Shown: positions 30,864-37,734 of the stretch, in pieces | Position numbering within the stretch: the first letter of the stretch is position 1 | Layout of the letters: each line of letters begins with the position of its first letter | Assembly: GCF_025717515.1 (NCBI RefSeq) | Contig: NZ_JAJIRN010000004.1 | Span: 124,001-188,000 of the forward strand | Source of the DNA: Roseateles oligotrophus | Lineage (GTDB): Bacteria; Pseudomonadota; Gammaproteobacteria; Burkholderiales; Burkholderiaceae_C | Direction: 5' to 3' | DNA length: 64,000 nucleotides | Notes under the pieces: generated by a model | Database searches by the model: none | What the model was told of the DNA's origin: nothing | The model's input: the letters and a program-made list of their open reading frames with translations, nothing else | Position numbers and translations under genes: made by a program

Positions 30864-32114
30864 TTAGACGACGCGGCGTTGTGGCGCCACGATGGGCGAA
30901 CGATAAGGCTGCTCGGCACGGTGGATGACCGAGTCGAGCACCCCCTCGAAGCGCCCGACGATGCTGCTCCAGTCCAAGGCTTGGGCCGTCACCGCAGCCG
31001 CCTCGCCCATGCGCAGGCGGCCCGCTGCATCGCCGGCCATATCAATCGCCGCCTGCACAAAGCCGGCCGCGTCATCGATCTCCACCACATGGCCATTCAC
31101 GCCGTTGCGGATCAACTGCGCGGCGGCCGCGTAATTGAATGCCAGCACGGCCAAGCCACTGGCCATCGCCTCGGTGGTGACGTTGCCGAAGGTCTCGGTC
31201 AGGCTGGGGAACAAGAACAGATCGGCACTGGCGTAATGGGCAGCCAAGTCTTCGCCCTTGCGCTGCCCTGCGAATATCGCGTTAGGCAAGCGCTGCTGCA
31301 GCTCTGCCTGCTGCGGGCCGCTGCCGACCACCACCAGCTTGGCGCGCGGATCGTTTTTGCTGATCGCCTCGAAGGCAGCAATCAAGGCCGGCAGATTCTT
31401 CTCCGGCGCGATCCGCCCGACATAGACGGCCACCAGAGCATCCGGCGCCACGCCCCATTGCTCACGCAGGGCCTGACTGCGCCGCAAGGGCGAGAACTGC
31501 TGCACATCAACGCCGCGCGACACCACGTTCAGATGCTTGAAACCACCCGTCTCCAGTTCGCGGCGCAAGGCCTCGGTCGGCACCATCGTCGCCTGCGTGC
31601 GGTTATGGAATTTGCGCAGATAGGCCATGATGGGCTTGTAGAGCCAACCGATCCCGTAATGGCGGCTATAGGCGTGGAAATTGGTGCGGAAGTCCGAGCA
31701 GACCGGCAGCTTCAGATGAATCGCCGCCTGCAGCGCCGACCAGCCCAAGGCGCCCTCGGTGGCGATGTGAACCACATCGGGCCGGTGCAGTGACCAGAGC
31801 TGCACCAAGGCACGCTTGGACGGCAGACCCATGCGCAGATTCGGGTAGCGCGGAATCGGCAGACCGCGCATCAGCACCTCCTGAAAGCGCACGCCGGTCT
31901 CGGCGGCATCGCTGGCATCTTGGCGCGGTCGGATCAGCTGCACATCATGGTTGCGGGCGTGCAGGCCTTCAACGATGCGAGAGATCGTCATCGCCACACC
32001 ATTGACCTCGGGCGGATAAGTTTCCGTCACGAAGGCGATGCGCAAGGAGCGCTGTGCCGCAGGGTAGTTATCTACCAGAATGCCAGGAGACGAAAAGGAA
32101 GTAACGTTCTTCAT
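30864..32114 (-). CDS. GT4-family glycosyltransferase
   Basis: The 416-residue cytoplasmic or peripheral-membrane protein has two Rossmann domains of the GT-B fold. The N-terminal domain shows FVTETYPPEVNGVAMTISR, typical of GT4 enzymes that act on lipid acceptors (mannosyl or SQDG-type transferases). The donor domain shows YVGRIAPEKNLPALIAAF and the E-x7-E region FPSLTETFGNVTTEAMASGL. I start at 32114 (MKNVTSFSSPGILVDN). Donor and acceptor are unknown. It is divergent from a membrane-protein gene and lies in a group that includes phosphatidylserine decarboxylase. Confidence 0.85.
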   Translation of the reverse strand: MKNVTSFSSPGILVDNYPAAQRSLRIAFVTETYPPEVNGVAMTISRIVEGLHARNHDVQLIRPRQDASDAAETGVRFQEVLMRGLPIPRYPNLRMGLPSKRALVQLWSLHRPDVVHIATEGALGWSALQAAIHLKLPVCSDFRTNFHAYSRHYGIGWLYKPIMAYLRKFHNRTQATMVPTEALRRELETGGFKHLNVVSRGVDVQQFSPLRRSQALREQWGVAPDALVAVYVGRIAPEKNLPALIAAFEAISKNDPRAKLVVVGSGPQQAELQQRLPNAIFAGQRKGEDLAAHYASADLFLFPSLTETFGNVTTEAMASGLAVLAFNYAAAAQLIRNGVNGHVVEIDDAAGFVQAAIDMAGDAAGRLRMGEAAAVTAQALDWSSIVGRFEGVLDSVIHRAEQPYRSPIVAPQRRVV

Positions 32115-32279
32115 GTGCGCATAGTGCACGGCGCGCGTAACAGTTCGATGACAGATACAAAACATTACGGTCGCGCGAACGTCACGGAATTTTCATGCAG
32201 CGCGGTCACCATTCCGTCGCGGCATGCCGGCCCATCCCGGGCGGCAGCTCTTGCACCTGAACGATACGAGGACGTGCGC

Positions 32280-32924
32280 GTGAACGACAAGCCTTTTCTC
32301 CAAACTCTTGCCCACACCCTGAGAGTGCAGCGCTGGGACGACCACCGCTACTACCATCACAGCCGCATCAATCAAAGCCTGCATCTGCTCAGCGCGATCT
32401 TCTTCCTGATCTCTTATGCAATGCTGTTCTTCAACCCGGCGATGGCAGCGCTGCTGGCCTGGTGCGTGTCGATGACCAGTCGTCAGGCGGGGCACTTCTT
32501 CTTCGAACCGCGCGGCTACGACCATGTCAATCAGGCCAGCGATCAGCACAAGGAAGAGATCAAGATCGGCTACAACATCCAGCGCAAGATCGTGCTGCTG
32601 GCGATCTGGGTCGCGATCCCCGCCGCGCTGTGGCTACAGCCCTCGCTGCTGGGCTTGATCCAGCCGGCCAACGATGTGCAAGGCTGGCTGCATGACGTCG
32701 GCATCGCCTGGCTGGCACTCGGTGCGGCCGGCCTGATCTTCCGCGTCTTGCAGTTGTGGATTCAGCAAGACCTGATGACAGCCGTGGCCTGGATGACCAA
32801 GATCCTGACCGACCCCTTTCACGACATCATGCTGTATCACAAGGCACCGCTGTACCTGCTGCGCGGCGAGTTGATCGACCCGATGGACCATGTCTCGCAT
32901 GATTTAAATGCGAAACACGGTTGA
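32280..32924 (+). CDS. Histidine-rich multi-pass membrane protein, possibly Mpo1/DUF962-like
   Basis: I start this 214-residue protein at the GTG at 32280, seven bases after an AGGA ribosome site; an in-frame ATG at 32149 would add a tail without clear homology features. About four hydrophobic segments are predicted. Conserved-looking polar motifs are YYHHSRINQSLHLLS, RQAGHFFFEPRGYDHV and LTDPFHDIMLYHKAPLYLL. The pattern of N-x-x-LH in the first helix and GHFFFE after the second recalls the Mpo1-like (DUF962) fatty-acid dioxygenase family, which uses histidines to bind iron; this is only a resemblance. It may act on membrane lipids. Confidence 0.6.
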   Translation: MNDKPFLQTLAHTLRVQRWDDHRYYHHSRINQSLHLLSAIFFLISYAMLFFNPAMAALLAWCVSMTSRQAGHFFFEPRGYDHVNQASDQHKEEIKIGYNIQRKIVLLAIWVAIPAALWLQPSLLGLIQPANDVQGWLHDVGIAWLALGAAGLIFRVLQLWIQQDLMTAVAWMTKILTDPFHDIMLYHKAPLYLLRGELIDPMDHVSHDLNAKHG

Positions 32925-32936
32925 GTCGATTGAGCT

Positions 32937-34598
32937 TTAGGATTTGCTGCCCCACGCCTGCTGCAGCATTTCCTTCAGCAGGCCGCGCTTGATGGCCTTG
33001 TTCGTCAGCGCGGCATCTGCCTCCCACCAGCCCTCGGCCCGCATCGTTTGAGCCGCCTTGACGAAGCGCTGCGTGACTTCATCAAAGTCCGCATCGCTGT
33101 AGTTGAGGCTGAAGATCAAGCGCCCGGTACCGACCCAACTCAAGGCCAGCCCTTGCTCGCGCAGATAGAACTGCAACATCCAGTTGTAGCGCGAGGGCTC
33201 GGTGTAGAACACCGTCCAGATTGACTGCATATGCGCAACCCGTACCGGCAAGCCCGCCCCCTGCAATGCCGCATTGAAACGCTCGGCGCGCGCGTTCCAG
33301 CGCTCATCAAGCCCGGCGTAAATGTCCTTCACGGCCGGTGTTTCCAGCCTATCCAGGAACACCTTCATCGCGCCCATCACATAGGGATGCGAGTTGAAGG
33401 TGCCGCGGGCAAAACAGATGTCGGCCGGGCGCTCCTCGCGAAAGCGTTTCATCAGCGCCTGCTTGCCGCAGACCACGCCGACCGGCAGGCCGCCGCCCAG
33501 CGTCTTGCCGTAGGTGACCATGTCGGCACGCACGCCGAAGTATTCCTGCGCGCCGCCCGGCGCCAGCCTGAAGCCCAGGAACACCTCGTCGAAAATCAAC
33601 ACGATGCCGCGCTCGCTGCAGACCTCGCGCAAGGCCTGCAGCCAGGCGGCGTAGGCGGCGCGGTCGTAGCCGGCGCTTCTGGCGCTGTCCAAGAGTTGCG
33701 AGTCACCCGGTGCGCCCTTGTTCGGATGCAGCGCCTGCAGCGGATTGATCAGCACGCAGGCGATGTCCTTGCGGGTGCGCAGCACCTGCAGGCTGCGCGC
33801 ATCCATCTCCTGCAGCGTGTAGGTTTCGCGCGGCGGCAGCGGGTTGCCGATGCCGGGCTGCACATCCTCCCACCAGCCATGATAGGCGCCGCAAAAGCGC
33901 ACCAGGTGCTTGCGCTTGGTGTGATAACGCGCCAGCCGCACGGCCTGCATCACCGCCTCGGTGCCCGACATATGGAAGGACACCTCGTCCAGCCCCGAGA
34001 TGGCCTTGAGCCGCTCGACGTTGTCGGCCACGCAGGGGTGGTAGGCGCCCAAGACCGGCCCGAGTTGGTGCGTCAAGGCGATGCCTTCGTCGACGCAGTC
34101 GCGGTAGAAGTCGTAGCCGAAGACGTTGACGCCGTAGCTGCCGGTCAGGTCGTAAAAGGCATTGCCGTCCAGGTCCACGACCTCGACGCCGGACGAGGCC
34201 TGCAAAAAGCTGCCGGTCTTGATGTGCTCGCGCAAATAGGGGCTGTACTGAAACGGCACCCGGTAGCTGCCGGTGAATTGCAGGTCCGAAATGCCCTCGC
34301 GGGCGCGCGCCGTCATTGCAATGCTCTTGGCATAGCGCTGGGCAAAGGTCTCGCTCAGGCGTTTGAAGCCGATGCGGCGGCGGCTGACGACCTCGGCCGG
34401 CGCCGCGTCGGAATTGAAGAAGCGCTCTTCGTCATAGGCATAGCCGGGAATGAAACCGGCCAAGCGCTTGGCCATGCGCGAATGGCCGGCGAGCGAGCGG
34501 TGTTTGGCGCGCGACAACTCCAAGCGCCGTTTGGCGCGCGGCAGCGTCCAGGCCAAGGCGGCCAAGGCCAGGGCGGAAAGCGCAAAAGTTTGTTCCAT
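32937..34598 (-). CDS. Membrane-anchored class III aminotransferase, glutamate-1-semialdehyde mutase-like
   Basis: The 553-residue protein is a fold-type I PLP enzyme of the class III aminotransferase family. Residues 3-20 form a hydrophobic N-terminal anchor followed by a basic stretch, unlike soluble HemL. The PLP site is intact: MSGTEAVMQAVRLAR, GAYHGWWEDV, IFDEVFLGFR (Asp about 337), and TYGKTLGGGLPVG with the Schiff-base lysine at about 365. An extra 80-100 N-terminal residues precede the family core. The substrate is unknown. It is divergent from phosphatidylserine decarboxylase by 56 bases, which invites a role on an amino-lipid or membrane-bound product. Confidence 0.82.
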   Translation of the reverse strand: MEQTFALSALALAALAWTLPRAKRRLELSRAKHRSLAGHSRMAKRLAGFIPGYAYDEERFFNSDAAPAEVVSRRRIGFKRLSETFAQRYAKSIAMTARAREGISDLQFTGSYRVPFQYSPYLREHIKTGSFLQASSGVEVVDLDGNAFYDLTGSYGVNVFGYDFYRDCVDEGIALTHQLGPVLGAYHPCVADNVERLKAISGLDEVSFHMSGTEAVMQAVRLARYHTKRKHLVRFCGAYHGWWEDVQPGIGNPLPPRETYTLQEMDARSLQVLRTRKDIACVLINPLQALHPNKGAPGDSQLLDSARSAGYDRAAYAAWLQALREVCSERGIVLIFDEVFLGFRLAPGGAQEYFGVRADMVTYGKTLGGGLPVGVVCGKQALMKRFREERPADICFARGTFNSHPYVMGAMKVFLDRLETPAVKDIYAGLDERWNARAERFNAALQGAGLPVRVAHMQSIWTVFYTEPSRYNWMLQFYLREQGLALSWVGTGRLIFSLNYSDADFDEVTQRFVKAAQTMRAEGWWEADAALTNKAIKRGLLKEMLQQAWGSKS

Positions 34599-34654
34599 GA
34601 CGTAGGTCGAAGTAGTTCGGTCCCTCTATCTAAACAGCGCTGCTTGACAGCCTC

Positions 34655-35527
34655 GTGAATATGACAATTTCTCTGCGAAAGATGCTCCAACAGGAGGATC
34701 TGAACTTTCTGCTGACCAACCGGATTCCGCGCATCGCGCTGACAAGGCTGATGGGCAAGTTCAGCCAAATCCGCCATCCGTTGCTGGCCCGCGCTTCGAT
34801 CGCGATCTGGCGGCTCTTCACCGATCTGGACCTGAGCGACGCCAAAAAACAAAAGTTCGACAGCCTGCACGACTGCTTCACCCGTGAGTTGGTAGCGGGC
34901 GCACGCCGGGTCGATATGGCCACCGAGGTGTTGAGCAGCCCCTGCGACGCCATCGTCGGTGCCTGCGGCCAAGTCGAAGGGCGGCAGATCTTTCAGGCCA
35001 AGGGCTTCCCTTATTCGATGCAGGATCTGTTCGGACCAACGCAAGACACATCCGCTTTTCAAGACGGCATGTTCGTCACGCTGCGCCTGACCTCGGCGAT
35101 GTACCACCGCTTCCATGCGCCGCAGGACTGCACGGTCGAACATGTCACGCATATCGCTGGCGACACCTGGAACGTCAACCCGATCGCACTGAAGCGAGTC
35201 GAGCGCCTGTTCTGCCGCAATGAGCGGGCGGTGCTGAGATCAAGGCTGAAAACCGGCGAGCAAATCGCGATCGTGCCGGTGGCCGCGATCCTGGTGGCCA
35301 GCCTAAGACTGCACTTTCTCGACCTGCTGCTGCATGTCGATTACCAAGGCGCTAACGAATTACCCTGTCGGGCCAGCTTCAAGAAAGGCGAAGAGATGGG
35401 CTGGTTCCAGCATGGTTCCACCATCATCGTGTTCGCCCCCAAGGGCTTCACCTTGAGCCCGGGGATCGGAAACGGCAGCAGGATTCGAACGGGTCAAGCC
35501 TTGATGCAATTACCCCAACCGAGCTGA
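34655..35527 (+). CDS. psd: Phosphatidylserine decarboxylase proenzyme
   Basis: Psd decarboxylates phosphatidylserine to phosphatidylethanolamine at the inner membrane after self-cleavage that creates a pyruvoyl group. The 290-residue protein matches the membrane-type (PSD-I) length. Visible residues are SPCDAIVG (Asp about 98), MYHRFHAP (His about 151 and 154), and the cleavage motif HGST with Ser at about 255 in FQHGSTIIVFAP; E. coli has LGST. The start is a GTG at 34655 or the ATG two codons later; no strong ribosome site is visible. It is convergent with the PEP-CTERM gene and only one base separates the stops. Confidence 0.92.
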   Translation: MNMTISLRKMLQQEDLNFLLTNRIPRIALTRLMGKFSQIRHPLLARASIAIWRLFTDLDLSDAKKQKFDSLHDCFTRELVAGARRVDMATEVLSSPCDAIVGACGQVEGRQIFQAKGFPYSMQDLFGPTQDTSAFQDGMFVTLRLTSAMYHRFHAPQDCTVEHVTHIAGDTWNVNPIALKRVERLFCRNERAVLRSRLKTGEQIAIVPVAAILVASLRLHFLDLLLHVDYQGANELPCRASFKKGEEMGWFQHGSTIIVFAPKGFTLSPGIGNGSRIRTGQALMQLPQPS

Positions 35528-35528
35528 A

Positions 35529-36161
35529 TCAGCGCCCGGACCCTTGCCGCCGCAAGAGCATTGCGACCAAACCCGCGGCCACCAAAGCCAAGCTGCCGGG
35601 CTCCGGCACCGGGACGGGTGGCTGGGCCTCGCAACCGGCCACGCAATACAGACTGCCGAGCTGCCCTTGCAACTCGGCGTCGGCCGACTCGTAGCGAAAA
35701 CTGTTGAAAGAAAAATTGCCCAGGGTCAGGCCGCCAAGCGGCAAGGCGTCACTGTCGAAGACGCTGGCCGACACATCGATCAGGCTGAGCGAAAACACCT
35801 CGCTGCCGCTGCCGTTCTGGGCCAAAGCGCCCCATTGATCGGCGCCTTGCAAATCATTGCTGACCAGCATATTGAAGCTGCTGTCAAGCAGCAAGGCCGG
35901 GCCGCCGTCGAAGCTGACGCTCATGCCCCAGGGCGCGCCGGCATGCGCATAGGCGGCGGTGCTGGGGTCGGCAATGGCGTCGAGGGCGACGCTGTCGAAG
36001 CTGAAGCTGCCGGTGAATTGCTGCCAGCCGCGCTCGGCCGTGTCGCTGGCAACCACGCCGCTGAACTCATAGGTAATTGGTGAGGCGTTCGCCGGACCCA
36101 AGACGGCCAGCCAGCCCAGCATGAACAGGCTTGACAGTGAAGACAGGGTTTTGAATTTCAT
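35529..36161 (-). CDS. PEP-CTERM sorting-domain protein
   Basis: This 210-residue exported protein starts at 36161 (MKFKTLSSLSSLFMLGWLAV), a signal peptide ending near ANA. The body is beta-rich (ITYEFSGVVASDTAERGWQQ). The C terminus has the tripartite PEP-CTERM signal: VPEPGSLAL, a hydrophobic helix, and basic RRQGSGR. In known systems exosortase EpsH/XrtA recognises this signal for export with exopolysaccharide; no exosortase gene is in the window. It is the last gene of a five-gene minus-strand cluster. Confidence 0.85.
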   Translation of the reverse strand: MKFKTLSSLSSLFMLGWLAVLGPANASPITYEFSGVVASDTAERGWQQFTGSFSFDSVALDAIADPSTAAYAHAGAPWGMSVSFDGGPALLLDSSFNMLVSNDLQGADQWGALAQNGSGSEVFSLSLIDVSASVFDSDALPLGGLTLGNFSFNSFRYESADAELQGQLGSLYCVAGCEAQPPVPVPEPGSLALVAAGLVAMLLRRQGSGR

Positions 36162-36211
36162 GGTGTGCTTTCGTTGGAGGTGTGGCGAGGCCGGCCAAGC
36201 TGACCAGGACC

Positions 36212-36826
36212 TCAATCGGAGGGAAATAGCCCCGGTGGATCGGGTTCGGCGGCGCGATATGGCGGACTTGGCGAGGGTGGTGCTGCGCCAGCAAGCCCGG
36301 GCGCCAGTTGGCCCAACAACCAGACGCGGCAATGGTGGTTCGCGCATTGCGTCGCGTAGCTGGCCTGGCCTTGAAGCAGCAGCGCCCAGGCCTGCTGCGG
36401 GTCGCGGCCACGCCAGCGCAAGCTGAGCGGACGCGCCTCGTTCAACAAGGCCAGCTCACCCAGCAGCTCGCTGCCGGTCTGTGCGGCCAAGGCTGTGGTC
36501 AGTTCGGCCAAGGTTGCGGCTTTGGCATCGATCACCAGATCTTGCCCCTCCCACCGGATTGAAGGCCCGATGGCTGGAGCAAGGTCTGACCCCTCCTCTG
36601 CCACTGCCGGCTCGGGCGCAGACGTCGCCTCGATCAATGCTTGCGGGGGGGCAAAGCTCGGCGCCATCGGCCGGGCTGCTGCCGAGGTCAAGTACAACCA
36701 AACCCAGATCAGCAGCATGACGACCAAGGGCCAACCCTGCGCGGGCCCTCGCTTGTCGACCGGTTTGCGGGCTAGCCGCAGCAGCTGCTGGGGCACCGGC
36801 AGGTTCAAGTCAAAGGTCTTGGCCAT
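36212..36826 (-). CDS. Single-pass membrane protein with STN-like periplasmic domain
   Basis: The 204-residue protein starts at 36826 (MAKTFDLNLPVPQQLLRLAR). A basic cytoplasmic segment is followed by one membrane helix (WPLVVMLLIWVWLYLTSAA), a proline/alanine linker, and a folded segment with VIDAKAATLAELTTALAAQT, LSLRWRGRDPQQAWALLLQG and a cysteine pair in TQCANHHCRVWLLG. That segment looks like the short STN/secretin N-terminal fold seen in TonB-dependent and secretion proteins, but this is by eye only. It lies between the beta-helix and PEP-CTERM genes with gaps of 34 and 50 bases, so it is probably cotranscribed. Confidence 0.6.
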   Translation of the reverse strand: MAKTFDLNLPVPQQLLRLARKPVDKRGPAQGWPLVVMLLIWVWLYLTSAAARPMAPSFAPPQALIEATSAPEPAVAEEGSDLAPAIGPSIRWEGQDLVIDAKAATLAELTTALAAQTGSELLGELALLNEARPLSLRWRGRDPQQAWALLLQGQASYATQCANHHCRVWLLGQLAPGLAGAAPPSPSPPYRAAEPDPPGLFPSD

Positions 36827-36860
36827 GGTCAAGGGCTCCGCTTTGTTGCTGCGCCTGAGT

Positions 36861-37658
36861 TCAGAATGGCGTGCCGCCGTCCATATTGCCGCCCATCGAC
36901 TGAATGCTGCCGGTGCGGTTGACGCCATTGAACTGCAGGTTGACGCCACGCAGCACGCCTTTGTCGACCCCGGCAATTCGGTTTCCATAGGCAAAACTGT
37001 CCAGCAAAGAAACGACCTGCGAGTTCAGACTAAAGCCAATGCTCCCGTTGTTATTGGCTTGGCTGCGTTCAATCAGCCCATTGAATACGTTCAGGCCGTT
37101 TTCACCATTGAGCGTGGCAATCAGCCCACTGGCACGCAGGTACGGGCCTTTGGCTGCGTTGGAACTCAGCCCAGCTCTCACGTTGCGGGACAGCAGCAGG
37201 TCTGCCAGCACGACACCACCTTGGGTGCCGTTTCCCAAATAGACCACGTCAATTCCATAGTCGAAGCCGGAGACCGTGCCATTGCGAACGGTCGCGGCGT
37301 CAGCCACCACACGAACCCCGATCGAGCTACCTACGGTGCCGGAGCAAGTGACCACCTTGGTGCCGTCGTTGCGGCTGCAATCGCCCGTGCCCATGATGCT
37401 GAAGCCGTTCAAATCCAGCGTCACGTTTTTGCCGGTGATTTCAATGCCATGCACGCCGGCCGGCACCTGCAGATTGCTCTTCAGCACATAGTGGCCGGGC
37501 TGGCTCAGGGTGATGGGGTAGCCCGGTGCATCGCCCGGCAGCGAGTTGCCGGCCAAAGCCTTGTTGTGGTCGAGCGTGGCTTGGGCCATCGCGCTGCCGC
37601 CAGCGGCCAGCAAAATGGCGGTGATCATCAGGGTCTTCAAAGTGTTGATATTTTTCAT
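36861..37658 (-). CDS. Secreted right-handed beta-helix protein
   Basis: The 265-residue protein starts at 37658 (MKNINTLKTLMITAILLAAG) after a GGAGAA ribosome site and has a signal peptide ending at AMA. The body has the spacing of parallel beta-helix repeats: VHGIEITGKNVTLDLNGFSI, IGVRVVADAATVRNGTVSGF, then repeated Asn-Gly turns (LNGENGLNVFNGLIERSQAN). It has no PEP-CTERM signal and no catalytic motif I recognise. Such folds bind or cleave polysaccharides, or act as structural surface proteins. It lies within the exported-protein cluster. Confidence 0.7.
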   Translation of the reverse strand: MKNINTLKTLMITAILLAAGGSAMAQATLDHNKALAGNSLPGDAPGYPITLSQPGHYVLKSNLQVPAGVHGIEITGKNVTLDLNGFSIMGTGDCSRNDGTKVVTCSGTVGSSIGVRVVADAATVRNGTVSGFDYGIDVVYLGNGTQGGVVLADLLLSRNVRAGLSSNAAKGPYLRASGLIATLNGENGLNVFNGLIERSQANNNGSIGFSLNSQVVSLLDSFAYGNRIAGVDKGVLRGVNLQFNGVNRTGSIQSMGGNMDGGTPF

Positions 37659-37734
37659 GGTCAAGGTTCTCCGTCAGGTTGTTTACAAATGTGAAGGGGT
37701 CAGGGATTGAGCCTGCCGTCGTGGGCAATTCCGC

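Noticed and set aside
30840..30866. AAAAGC/GCTTTT inverted repeat between lplT and the glycosyltransferase as a bidirectional terminator
   Set aside because: The arms are only six bases and A/T rich, and the sequence includes the stop codon of the minus-strand gene. It is too weak to call.
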